Origin: Ehretia macrophylla
Taxonomy: Eukaryota > Streptophyta > Magnoliopsida > Boraginales > Ehretiaceae
Direction: 5' to 3'
Assembly (NCBI GenBank): GCA_037974665.1
Contig: CM075765.1
Span: 16,425,501-16,489,500 of the forward strand
Length of the DNA stretch: 64,000 bases
Both the position numbers and the translations under genes were made by a program. Within the stretch, counting starts at the first letter, position 1. Every line of letters starts with the position of its first letter. Below the pieces are notes generated by a model. The model saw nothing but the letters and a program-made list of their open reading frames with translations, made no database searches and was not told the DNA's origin. Positions 48,887 to 60,191 of the stretch are shown piece after piece.

Positions 48887-49085
48887 GTGTAAATAAACAA
48901 AAGGGGAAGAGGCATTTATGTCTTTTCAGACGTTTTGTTAATTAACTGGACAAAAATATGGATAGAGGGTACGTTTGCACTTTTACCAAAACATAGGGAC
49001 TACTTATGCTAGTTTTTGAAATACAAGGAGCACCGATGCACTTATGCCTAACCACAGGGGGGTCTGGTGCATTTCACTTTATTAA

Positions 49086-49558
49086 TATGTAAACTTTTCT
49101 CTTTTTAGCTTTATCAAATACTATTCCATTTTCTATCTCTCAATTATCACTTTCCATATGTATGTATGCTTAGTTAATATGGTGCGAGGGGACAATCAAT
49201 GGTGGTGTGGTCACACCAATCATACAAAGCACACCTCTCATAGGTGCAAGGGATAGGGGCGGGGAATCTACCACTATAAGTCCAATGATTGAGTTTATAC
49301 ATGGTTCACATAGGAAAAATTAACAACAAATAATGCTACAACCCAATCAACAAATGAAATCCCCTATGGAAGGCCTAACACATAAGCATATAACGAAAAA
49401 CTAAAAAACTAAAAAAAAAAAAAAGAAAAGCAGACAACTACTTACCACAATCCTAATACTAGCAATAAAATCAAAATAAAAGCAAAATAAATCAAAAAAA
49501 AATTAAAAACATGAAATCAAACTACCAAACACAAAAACACACAAAGATTCAATGTGTC
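49086..49558 (-). mobile_element. 5' internal remnant of an Athila/Tat-like Gypsy element
   Basis: On the minus strand this follows the primer binding site, so it is the start of the internal region. It has A-rich runs and no gag ORF; the rest of the element to the left is missing. Confidence 0.5.
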
Positions 49559-49576
49559 TCCCCAACAACGGCGCCA
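49559..49576 (-). other. Primer binding site, Athila/Tat type
   Basis: On the minus strand TGGCGCCGTTGTTGGGGA, next to a TCAAGTTTT LTR edge. The common plant form is TGGCGCCGTTGCCGGGGA, so two bases differ. Confidence 0.85.
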
Positions 49577-49642
49577 AAAACTTGATTGTTTTCTTGGTGT
49601 ATGAAAAATTAAAGTGCAAAACTACCAAGTTTAACTTGCAAG

Positions 49643-52600
49643 TGCCACACCCCAACCCCTCACGGAGCCAGGACTCATATTCACTCCACTAGCATTAACC
49701 CAAACTTAACCTTGGGCACGAAAAATGAAAGAAAAATGACATGGTCTCCCCTATTTTTAGGCCAAATCACATACCTGCACTCATAAGAAATGAACCACAA
49801 CACATGATATAACATTCATAAACACAATTTTTCAGATTCCTAAGGCCATTCGAGCCTTCTATTAGCAAAAATGAAACATACAAGCATGTATTCTTATAAG
49901 CTATTGAAATATTATGTTATAAAACCAGTTATCATACCACTCTAATCTTATCTATTTAATTAATTTAGAATTTAAATTCCATTCAACCTTCCACAAGCTT
50001 AACAACATACAAATTAATACAAGCCATCAACAACTTAAAATAACTTCATACAAACCAAAAAATTAACCAATATATACAACATATATCACACAACATCCAC
50101 CTTGAACTACTATAGACAAGCTAACACAACCACGCAAGGAAACTCTGAGCCTTTTTCTCCCCGGATTTCCAGAGGAGCAGAAACTGTCTTACCTGAAAAG
50201 TGTTAGAAAAGAGGGGTGATCATATAACATATGTATACTCAGTGAGGGATGGAATAAACGGGAAGCTTTTGAAAATCATTTTCGTGCAATGCATATAAGG
50301 CATGCAAATAGCATTTAACTAAGCATTATAAGCTATGCGGAAAGCTACATTAACATGATAAGCTTTAAGGCATTAAGAACTCTAAAACATTAGCTAAACA
50401 TTTATGAACACAAGGATTTATCATTATATGCTAACAATTGAAACATTAATATTGAGGCACTAACATTATAAGCATTAAAACATTAATCACTAAATAAACA
50501 CTTTAAAAAACATATCGCTAACCCCATGGAATGCTCCGTCCATGCGGGTTCACTTCTCTTTTGCTACGCTTCTCTTTCTCTTTCACTTCACTTGCCGGTA
50601 TCACTTATCGCTCCATTGGGTGTACTCCGGATGTACCCCAATCTTACGACCCCGTCCATGGAACGCTCCGTCCATGCGACTAGGGACTAGTCCTCGGCGA
50701 GTTAGCATCCACTGGCAAGCCCACTGCCGCTCAGTGAATGATCACCACATCTGGGCCGATGCCTAAGGTTGCAACCTTCACTACGCTGAATACTCGTTAG
50801 CATTGTTAGTTCGCTGGAGACAGTTTATAGCACGTAACACATTGGAGCACTTGGACATTTAAGCATAATAAATACACATAAGTGAGAAGTGACAAAAGAG
50901 GCCACTCTCATGCACAAAGCACTATCATGCTCTAAGTTCGCTAAACATGTGCTACTACACATTAAAGTTCAATATCATGCTTTAGAAAATATTAAACATG
51001 CACCTCTTATACTAAGTTTAAATGACATGCCTTTCTTTAATTAAAAGTTAAGAAGCATCTTTTGAAGGCAACATTACACATAATTTAACAAGCTAACACT
51101 TATATAACGCTCAACCACTAAAACATTCTTTTTTTTGAAAACTCAAAAACATTTCGTATTTTACATGGCTTAAAGAGATTCCTTATTTACAACCATGACA
51201 TATAGCATTTAGCAAAATAAAGCACTTATAATGTACATAGGAATGATCCCCCACCTTGGATTAGGCTAACTATGCAAGAGAAAGCTAGATTCACTCCAAT
51301 CCTCCTGGAATTAGCTCGAATGGCAAACCCTAATTTATTCATATAAGTACAACACCTTAGCAACAACTATACCAAGTTCTTTCACAAAACACTACTTCAC
51401 AAGTTCATTAAAACTTATAGCAACTCAAGGACATTCAACTAACTAAGTTAGACATTTAAACAACTAACTTAAAATAATCTATTACTCAACTACTAAAACA
51501 TGCTTTAGAGTTTTTATCATGCATTGCATTCAACCAACAAGAGTTACATTCTACATACTTAGGCATTCTTTTGCTTTGACACTACTTAGCTTATCTAACA
51601 TATCCTGCACACATAATACAATTAGCAAATAATATAACAATATTAACAAGACATAAGCATATTCTTAACAAAGTAACCATAATAACAATAATCAACAAGC
51701 AATATAAACGAAACAACGGGAATTTAACTATAATCATTCAAATTAACAACTAAGTGGACAAGTTACATACTTAACCAATTAAATACATCAGGCATCACTT
51801 AATATGCAAATAACCCAAACATTTACTTAACCTCTCTTGAACCTACTTAACACTCTTATAAAGGCTTGCAAACAAGTGACATCCTAGCACTTAAGCTATG
51901 CAATTCACAATCCAACTATACTGATCACTTCTAGCCACTTTATGACACCTCTCAACCATGTGAAACCCCGCTTTAACCCGCGATTACCACTTAACCCCAA
52001 ATAGCCCCTTTGCCCGTTTGTACTATAGCTACCAAATCTGATCACCAATTCAATGCCATAAATACATCATAACTACTATCTAGTATATCTAAGACTACCA
52101 CAATCCTTAAACCAAGCATCTAAGTCCTAATTACACTAATTTCTTCATACGCACATAAAGGGCCATAATTTTCAATGATAACGAAACTTAATAAATTTTA
52201 ATGTACAACCTTTTTAGCATCCCTAGAACCTATATCAAACATTAGATTAAGATCTGGAGCAAGCTTTTAAGGGTCTACATGAATAGTGCCTAACATGAAC
52301 TTTGTTAAATTCAATTCTTACGTACACTACACCAACACATGAAACAACCTAAAAAGTATGCTCTATCACTCCTATGAGCACAATCTATAGCATCAAAATG
52401 ATTTATAGCAAGCATATATAGCATATTCAATTTTTGAACATAAACTAAATTCAATCAAAATGCAATTTTACCAAAAAACCTCACCAAAACAAGGCTAGGC
52501 AAGCAAAGATGAAGCTTTTGGATGGTTTGAATCCACTAAATCAAGCTTGGAAGACCCAAAGATCAAACCCTAGAATTTATTTTCTTTTCTTTTCTTTCTT

Positions 52601-53216
52601 GGCCTTGGCCGAAATTTCCTATGCCTTTTTCTTTGGTTTTTGTTTTGTTAATATGTGTATATATGTGTATAATAGGTATATATGGTAGATATATTGGTTG
52701 GGTCATTGGGTTGGCTTTGAAAATGAGTTTGGGCTTAGGTTTGGTTTATGTTAAATGGGTTTAGTTGGGTAATAGGCTCAAATATGCTACTTGAATGTTA
52801 CTATTCATCTATTGTGTTTAGCAATTATTCTACCTACCTTTCCGATATGCTATACACCTAAAATTTGTGAGTGTATGTCCAAAAATAAGTGTATACTTAG
52901 GGAAAATACGGGTTTCATAAAATAAAATGCTTTAATATTTTTTCCCGGGCTCAAGGTTCATTTTTATATAATGAAAATAAATCTATTAGATGTAGAAAAT
53001 ATCTGCACATAATTTATATAGCAAAATAATAGGTTATTTACATTTTATATATTAATTAAACATAGTTTAGTTATTTTTAAAAAAGAATGTAAAAAGTAGT
53101 CTACTAAATGAATGCAATTTACTAGATAAGCAAGCAATCACGTAACAACACTTAAATAACACATAAATATATGCAAATAGACACAGCTCACTACATGTTA
53201 GGTCCATGGTGTTACA
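49643..53216 (-). mobile_element. Solo LTR of a third Tekay-like family
   Basis: On the plus strand it runs from TGCCACACCCCAACCCC to CCATGGTGTTACA (TGTAACACC...GTGTGGCA on the minus strand). Flanks are GCAAG (49638-49642) and TCAAG (53217-53221), a 5-bp TSD with one mismatch. It contains the conserved GTCGTA...TCCGGAGTAC block in reverse orientation at about 50540-50790. 3574 bp, no coding domain. Confidence 0.78.
50618..50640 (-). other. Conserved LTR hairpin (copy 5, minus strand)
   Basis: On the minus strand GGGGTAC, loop ATCCGGA, GTACACCC. The stem pair is G-C where the Tekay-like LTRs have A-T, and the loop is unchanged. Confidence 0.55.
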
Positions 53217-54050
53217 TCAAGTGTACAGATATATGCAATATAGTGTGTTAGAGTACAGGGTCAACTCTCCACAGGGAGGAATCTAAGTGATAAGGTGTGT
53301 TCATGTGAAAAGTGGCCTAAAAACGTGAATAAAAGAAAAATTGATTCATTAATGATGGATTGAAGGAAACTCTAAATTAAAATTAAACTAGTTAAATCTA
53401 ACTAAATGGAAGGTGTCAAATCCTAAGATTGGGTCAAATTGGAGATGGGTTAAGTCAAGATCCTCGTGTTATGCCTATAAAATTATGTTTGAACTTTAGA
53501 TTTGTATAGTCAAACTAGATTGACCAAGCTACAAGTCTATTTTGTTGACTTCACCTAGTTAGTCTAAGTCAACAATTCTAGATTTAGGTGTAACTCTATC
53601 CATCTAGTCACCCTAAAAGGTCGAGGTGCGGGTTTGTCCAAACGATCCTAGGGTCAATTGATTAAGCTAGTGGATAAATCATGGTACAACCTATGATTAT
53701 TTGAAATTAAGCCCGATTCACATGGATAATTTAATATGCACTAATTTTGAACCCGCTACAAGCATTATTTCACCCAAAATTGAAGCAATAAAAAATAATC
53801 AACAAGCCCCAATTGAATTTACAAGCTAACAAGGTAGAATTATATGTAAATACTAGCTAGAAACATATTTAAAGTATAAACACATAATTCATAAGCATTA
53901 ATAAATAAAACCCAATAAGATCCAAATCATCCAAAGTGAATAAACCAACGAAATATCCAAATCAAAAAGTCATACATAAATAATAGGCAATAACACTATA
54001 GAACTTTCCCTAACCTTTTAATAATTTAGTTCATATCAAATGAAAGCTAA

Positions 54051-55014
54051 CAGACTGTTTGGAACAAATAAATTCCACAAAATTTTGTGGAATTCATTTG
54101 TAAATCTAATTTTTTTTGTTTGGTTACACCTTTTTAAAAAGTTACAAATCCAAGATTTGCAATTCTTGGATTTGCACGAACCTTACTCAAATCCGAGCTC
54201 AAGAGGTAGAATTTGTAAATCTACGTTTTCTAATTCTGCTGCTAATTCTTTGATGACAAAACTACCCTCAAGTTTAAGTTATTGACTTTGCTAGGAATAG
54301 TAAAAAACTCAAGAAAAAAAATAAATAAATAAATGTCTTCCCCACTCTTCTCTCTTTCACGGCAAAAAAAGAAAAAGCTCAATATCTTTCATTCACTCCT
54401 CTTTATTCGTTTAATCTTCTTTGTAAATTTATTCATGATTTTTCTTTTGGGCAATATGTATTCTTGTAAAAGAATTTCTAGTTATCACATGCTAATCTTA
54501 ATATAATCAATATATGTCAATCATAATAAACACTAGATAATGCTTTTATATATGACAACCACGCTAAAAAGATTAGTATCATGTTTTTCGTGACTTTGCC
54601 GTGGCCGTGTATATGTGTATAGTTGAACTTGAAGTTATTTATTCATGTTAAATTTATGGGTGAACTTAAAATTATTATGATTATTTTTTAATGTTTATAT
54701 TTTTTGAAAATATTTCTTTGCTTTTTTTTTTTTAGATTTTTATAATAGTACCAGAAATCAATAACTGCTTAAAAAGATAACAGTTATATGATAGTCTAAT
54801 TACAATTGAATAAAAAAAGGATATTTAAGTAAAATCCATCTATTAATTCCAATTTCCCATGTGTTCCAAACACAAGTTGAATTTACAAATAACATAATTG
54901 ACTTAATTTAATTTTACATTTCCAAACAAGAGAATTCATTTGTAAATGAATTCTTCATGGAATTCATTTATAAATGAAATGAATTCCACACACGAATTGC
55001 TTCCAAACACTATG
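54051..55014. mobile_element. Harbinger-like MITE, TSD TAA
   Basis: 964 bp flanked by TAA (54048-54050 and 55015-55017). Ends CAGACTGTTTGGAA and TTCCAAACACTATG are inverted with two mismatches in 14. GAATTCATTTGTAAAT occurs in inverted positions near both ends. No transposase ORF. Confidence 0.83.
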
Positions 55015-55364
55015 TAAAACATGCTAAGAAATAAAGAAAAGTTTTCCCATAAGATTGGCCTCTTCAATTGCTTGCAAACTCCTAGATTCTTTGCTCCAAT
55101 TTGTTCACCAATTTCGGATTTGGTAGTAGAAGTAGATGGGTTTGATGAATTTGGGGCTCAATTGAAGTAGGGAAGTATGTGTAATAGTGTGTGAATGTAT
55201 GTAGAAGTGTGTGTGTGAGTAGGTATGTGAAAGTGTAGAGAAAAGTGTGTGTGAATGTGTGTGGTTAGTGTATGAGTATGTGTGTGTAGGTGGATAGGAA
55301 TAGATAAGATTGAGTGTGTCAAAAAATGAAGCTTAGCCGTGAAATAAAAATGCTTGGGTTTGTT

Positions 55365-55817
55365 ATGAAGTGCTTCTTCAGAGCTTTTGTTTACCACCTG
55401 TTCAAGCTTTGCTATTTGTCACATAGAATTTGAAGAATTGGTTGGAAACTTTGTAAAAGACCGCCAAAAGTGAGCAACTGGACCAAAATCGAGGAGTGGT
55501 TTATTTATATTGCAGACTCCACCTCTTTCCAAGTGATTGTTATAAAGTGCTTCTTCGGAGCTATTGTTTACCACATTTGGAAGGAACGAAACAGACGCTT
55601 CTACAAGTCCGAGATGTTTTACGAGGAACAAATTATTGATAACATTATTTTTTATGTTCGTACGAAATTGTAGAAAATTCGAAAAGTTAGATACTCACTT
55701 TTAAACCAGACTATTTGTAGGACCTGAAAGTTAGATGATCGCTCATACTAGTAATTGTAATGCAATGATGTAAATATTTTTGAATCTAATATACACTGCA
55801 TGCTTTTAGCAAAAAAC
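55365..55817 (+). mobile_element. 5'-truncated LINE tail, 19-bp TSD
   Basis: Flanked by identical 19-bp repeats starting AAAAATGCTTGGG at 55346-55364 and 55818-55836. The open frame at 55470-55673 ends in AIVYHIWKERNRRFY, the C-terminal signature of plant LINE ORF2 (zf-RVT side). A 3' tail of about 140 bp ends in an A-rich stretch. The first 34 bases repeat, with few changes, a segment of the ORF at about 55542-55575, so the 5' end was rearranged. Confidence 0.85.
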
Positions 55818-56031
55818 AAAAATGCTTGGGTTTGTTGGAGTCGTGTCATGGCTGGTTCATGAGTAAGGCTGTGTGTTTGATAAAGTTCTGAACCGTGTTG
55901 GTTGGTTAATTGAGCCGTCAGGTGTGTTGGTGAAGTGAAATGTAGATTGTGAAAATAATTTGTGAGGTGTGTGCAAGTGGCGGTCAAATAATGTGCTGAA
56001 AGATGGTGCAGTATTCAAGTGGTGAGGTGGA

Positions 56032-56629
56032 TTTTTTTTTTTTTGAAAAGGGAAAGGAAATCATTTTATTAACAAATTATCCTACCCCAGTGGAGTGGAC
56101 ATCTGACATACAAAGTTTTCTAAGATGAGAAGGAAGATTAGTACAATAATCATCTAGGAGATTACCACTCACAAAACATTTTGCGACCTAATCTGCACAA
56201 CGGTTGGCCAATCTTCTAAAACACTGAAACCTAATACTAGGATAATCAGTAACAAGCTTGCAAATATCCTCCACGATGTGTTTTGCTCTCCAAGGAACCG
56301 AGGCATGGGGACAAGTAATTGCTTTGAAGATCATAACTGCATCATTCTCAATGACGATGCTTGGGTAATTAAGGAACTTCACAACATAGCAAGCATACCA
56401 AATGGCCATGGCTTCAGCTTCTTCAACGGATGAGCACACAATTCACCACACATGGCCGGCAATGAGATCACCATTGTAGTTCCTGCAAACTGCTGAAACA
56501 ACTGCTTTTTCTGGTCCGGAATACGCTGCATCAACATTGATTTTTAAGAAATCCCGCGGTGGGCAAGTCCAGAAAGGAATGGTGCTTTGAGAGTGATTCA
56601 ACAAATGATCACGAGACTGGTGGTTTGCA
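56032..56629 (-). mobile_element. 5'-truncated LINE tail with RNase H-like domain
   Basis: A T13 run at 56032-56044 is the poly(A) tail on the minus strand. Upstream, the minus strand encodes the RVT_3/RNase H-like end of a plant LINE: KINVDAA, AVVSAVCRNYNGDLIAGHVW, a stop, EEAEAMAIWYA, VIENDA and RLANRCAD (56188-56580). TGGTGAGGTGGA (56020-56031) and TGGTGAAATGGA (56630-56641) look like a decayed TSD. Confidence 0.85.
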
Positions 56630-57213
56630 TGGTGAAATGGATTGAATGAGCTAAAATGTGAATAAGAGTAATCAATTGTGCTGGTTGGTAATGGGTCGGT
56701 AGAATCTTGAATGTGCTGCTAGCTATGGCATAAGTTGGTCAATGTGTTGTTCTTTTCTTTTATGGGTTTTGCTTCTATACCCTTTTAACCCACTTTTGTA
56801 TTAGAGGCCCGCACCTATATGAAAACCGTATAGAAGCAAAACTCTTCTTTTATATCAAATGGCAAAACACAAATAGCCTAATTATTGGGCCATATTTATA
56901 AAATACCAAAGTTGGTCAACGTGCCAACTTTCTTTTTTTTTTTTTCTTTAATTTCTTTCAACTTCTTCATCTTTTCTTCATTTTGGCTCAATTCTTCATC
57001 ACAAACACTATTTTTGCTCCATGAGCATCACCTAAATCATAAAATTTATATTAATAGATCATTTTAGCATTAAACATGAATAAAGTCAATTTATCAACAA
57101 ATACTAAAAATGACTTATAAATGCAATCAGTTAAGCACAAATGCCTCTAAAAATGCATGCAATAAACCTAAAAAACATAAACACATCACAAGTGTTAAGA
57201 AAAAAGGTCTACA

Positions 57214-57431
57214 ATAGGGTTAATTATTCTAACCAAGTGGAATGGAATTAATCAAGGTTTCAACATAGCTTGAGTTTGTTTGACGTACAAGATGCCTAAG
57301 CTTAGGCAACAAGCTCATTATGTGACAAAGCCTACCTAGCTAGAAGTCATGCTCCAACTAGAATTCAACTATTGTCTTTATATGTATTTATTTATGTGTA
57401 GATCTACATTCTGCTACCAACTCCCCCTACC
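57214..57431. other. Short spacer before the duplicated MATE fragment
   Basis: No gene or known repeat. The match with the MATE locus begins at about 57432. Confidence 0.4.
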
Positions 57432-58432
57432 CTCATTTTTTAAATCTAAGAATTGGATGAAATGATAATTAAATAGTGACTTCAAGATTTTGAGTTTCAA
57501 CCACGGCATTGACCGGCATAATACCAAAAAAAAGAAAAAGAAAAATGTCATTTTTCTATAATCTTTTATGACAAAATCCCATCAAATGAAAACTACATAC
57601 ATCTAACAATTAAGTCCTTATTAAGAAAGCATAGAAAAGAAAAAAGAAAAAAATTAGAAAGGAACCATAACAATAATATACCCTAAAAGAAGAGATAGAA
57701 GCTTTGAAATATGAAATGAACTTTCAGCATTTGACTTAAGATATTTCTTTTCTTTTCACCTCAAATACTTTGTTTTAATTTTCCTTCTTTTTTGGATAAT
57801 TAATTATTTCTTACACTTTGGTTATTTTTCTTTATTGGAATCTAAATCATAAGCAAAAGCTTGAGTTTTGGTGTAACCACGACGCCCTTAATCAAAAATC
57901 CTGTATTCGCCCTTGGGTTTTGGATAACGATTTTTCCATAATCATGCAGCCATGAAATATGGTACTACACAACGTTGGTTTTATTTGCTGGTTACTTAAA
58001 GAATGCAGAGATTTCAGTTAGTGCTTTCTCCATATGGTAAGCTACTTTGTCCTGCAGTATTATTTTGACCTACAACAATTCATGCCACTTTTAGATTAAC
58101 AAGAAAACAAAAATATTTTTAAGATGTATGGCTGGATTATATTTTTTTAAATATTAAAATTCTAATTTTAGTAATAGAAATTCAAAACTTATTTTTATTT
58201 TGTGGTTGCCAAATACTAAGATTTTATCATTTAATACACCATTTTAAAAAATATATATATTTTTTCGGAATTTCGTATTTGAAAATTTCCTTCTGCTATT
58301 TGCCTGCAGCGCTAACATAGTAGGGTGGACAGTGAGCTTATCTTTTGGATTCAATGCAGCGATAAGGTTTGTAACCCAAAAAATCTTTGAAAATTAAATT
58401 CTAGCTAGATTTTACAACCAATTTATAAACAG

Positions 58433-58484
<52 letters not shown>

Positions 58485-58835
58485 TTGGGAGCAGGTCACC
58501 CAAGAAAAGCAAAATTCTCAATGGTTGTGGTCACAATTACTGCACTTATATGTGGCCTCTTACTTGGACTTGTTTTTTTTGTTGCTCGAGAGCAATATCC
58601 AGCTTTATTTTCGGCTAGTAAAGAAGTCCAAAAGGTTGTATATGATCTTACAACTTTCATATGTCTTAGCATTATCATTAACGTTCTTCAACCTACTCTC
58701 TCAGGTTAGTAAATTAATTCATTATATATTGTTGTGGCAAGTCCTGAGATTTCGAGAAGAAATAAGTCTTAACACACATGTGTGAGCTATTAGAATTTAA
58801 GAAAAATTAAGCCATAACACACGTGTACAACTCAA
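57432..58835 (+). pseudogene. Duplicated MATE fragment (introns 2-5, exons 3-5)
   Basis: Matches about 17005-18424 of the first copy through introns as well as exons, so it is a DNA-level duplication, not a retrocopy. Exon 3 is 57950-58036 (87 bp), exon 4 is 58310-58366 (57 bp) and exon 5 runs from about 58482 to 58704. Exons 3 and 4 stay open (ETWYYTAL-equivalent is EIWYYTTL). The intron 4 acceptor and the first ~17 bases of exon 5 are replaced by a microsatellite. The right end is cut by a Gypsy LTR at 58836; the left break lies in intron 2. Confidence 0.92.
58436..58484. repeat. (AT)n(AG)n compound microsatellite
   Basis: About 13 AT units followed by 11 AG units. It replaces the intron 4/exon 5 border of the MATE fragment. 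Confidence 0.95.
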
Positions 58836-59182
58836 TGTTATAGTTGATTCCAGCCCAGCTGTGCGAAGCCTACGGTGTGTGGACCAAAATGAACAAACAG
58901 CTACTGGCCCAAGGAGAGGGTCACGCATCAGAACAAGGCCTAGCCACTGGGATGATTTTATGCCTTTAGCAAATATAGCACCTACAGCTAAGAAGTTTGT
59001 TACAACTGTTTTCTGTTAGAAGGAATTCATCCAAGAAGTGCTAGGCACATTACGTCTATATATAGGGAATGTTCTCAATGTTGAAGTAATGAAAAATACT
59101 CTTATTTTCTCTTAGTTCAATTTTATCTTTTCTTTGCTCTATTTTTGCTCTGTTCTTTTCAGTCGCAATTACCATCATAACA
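58836..59182 (+). mobile_element. LTR of a Gypsy element with short LTRs
   Basis: 347 bp, from TGTTATAGTTGATTCC to CCATCATAACA. The left edge is fixed because the MATE match stops there. ATTGGTGCTTTCGTTGAG follows directly and is probably the primer site, tRNA not identified. A TATA-like TATATATAGGG lies near 59055. The 3' LTR must lie beyond the window. Confidence 0.8.
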
Positions 59183-59216
59183 ATTGGTGCTTTCGTTGAG
59201 TTGTTCGTCGGCTTTC

Positions 59217-60191
59217 ATGGTTGACGGCACTCGTTTGAAGTCGCTTGATAATAACATGAAGAAGGTCCAGGAGGTTACTGAAGCTCATTCTCAACGATTG
59301 GATGAGCAGCAGCACTCCATGGGGGAGATCATTTCTAAAATTTCAACGTTAGATGGGAAGCTGGAGAGGACTTTGAAGCTGTTAAATGACAAACCACCAT
59401 CACCACCGCCGGCGAGCACCTCACCACTGCCTTCAACCGCCTTACCACCTCCACTTACTATACCCACCACGCGTCTTCAATTTACCATACCATTTTGCAT
59501 GCCACCTATTATTTCTTCTTTATTTCATTCGTTGCCGGCACCGGTGGGGTCTTTGGGGATTTCTAACGGAGTTCAATTTCACGGGGTTAGTGCTCCGTAT
59601 CCGAGTGTTGTTGTGCCTTCATCGATAGGTTCAATTCAGATTGGGCAACTCAGCCCACAGGGTCATATTAGCTAGTTGGGTCATATGAGCTCGTTGGATC
59701 AGACAGGCCTATCTGCTTTTCAAACTCGTCCTATGAAGTTGGATTTCCCTCGTTTTGATGGCGATGATCCGATTGGATAGATCTTTAAGGCAGAACGTTT
59801 CTTTGTGTACCATAATACGCCAGATGATCAATGTCTCTTGATTAGTTCTTTTCATATGGATGGCTGGGCTTTGGCGTGGTTTCAATGGATGAGTAAGAAT
59901 CGGCAGTTTGTGACTTGGGAACAATTTACCCTTAGAAATTCGTTTCGGCCTAACGGAGTTTGAGGATCACTAAGGAGCTCTCTCTAAATTAGTTCAGACA
60001 TCAACAGTTGAACATTATTAAACCCAATATAAGGCTCTTTCTAATCGGACCATGGGCCTGCCTCTATCGTTTCTGTTGAGTTATTTTGTTGCAAGATTAC
60101 GTAGCGATGTACAGGCTAAAGTTATGGCCCTTTGTCCAGCAAATCTCACCCAGGCTATTGGGCTTGCCAAATTGCAGGAAGCAAAGCTTCA
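59217..60191 (+). pseudogene. Gypsy gag, broken and cut by a CACTA element
   Basis: ATG at 59217 opens 153 codons with a heptad-like N-terminal region and a Pro/Ser-rich linker. After a TAG (59673) the capsid domain follows: MKLDFPRFDGDDPI, FKAERFFVYHNTPDDQ, SSFHMDGWALAWFQWM and WEQFTLR, then, after a frameshift near 59955, QAKVMALCPANLTQAIGLAKLQEAKL. Stops at 59673 and about 59778 are CAG/TGG-type changes. No pol is visible because the CACTA end begins at 60192. Confidence 0.85.

Larger units (their letters stand above)
47886..49080. mobile_element. Long-TIR DNA element
   Basis: The left end (about 47886-48000) and the complement of the right end (about 48965-49080) share GGAATGCAC/GAAATGCAC, CCCCCTGTGGTTAGGCATAA, GTGCATCGGT, TTGTATTTCAAAAA and TAAGTAGTCC. 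The interior holds a C-rich tract and two (TA)n microsatellites. No transposase was found and no convincing TSD; it is probably a Mutator-like non-autonomous element. Confidence 0.75.
49583..57213 (-). mobile_element. Athila/Tat-like LTR, split by four insertions
   Basis: The LTR starts beside the PBS at 49583 and resumes after each insert: 53217-54050, 55015-55364, 55837-56031 and 56630 to about 57213. The motif AACTTGCAAG followed by TGTACAG, usual in LTRs of this lineage, is cut exactly by the solo LTR. Inserts are a solo LTR (49643-53216), a Harbinger-like MITE (54051-55014) and two LINE tails (55365-55817, 56032-56629). Summed own length is about 2 kb. The right end at about 57213 (TCTACA) is a guess; no TSD could be checked. 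Confidence 0.6.

Noticed and set aside
54040-54285. 81-codon ORF near 54 kb
   Set aside because: It starts at the edge of and runs into the Harbinger-like MITE, with no domain.
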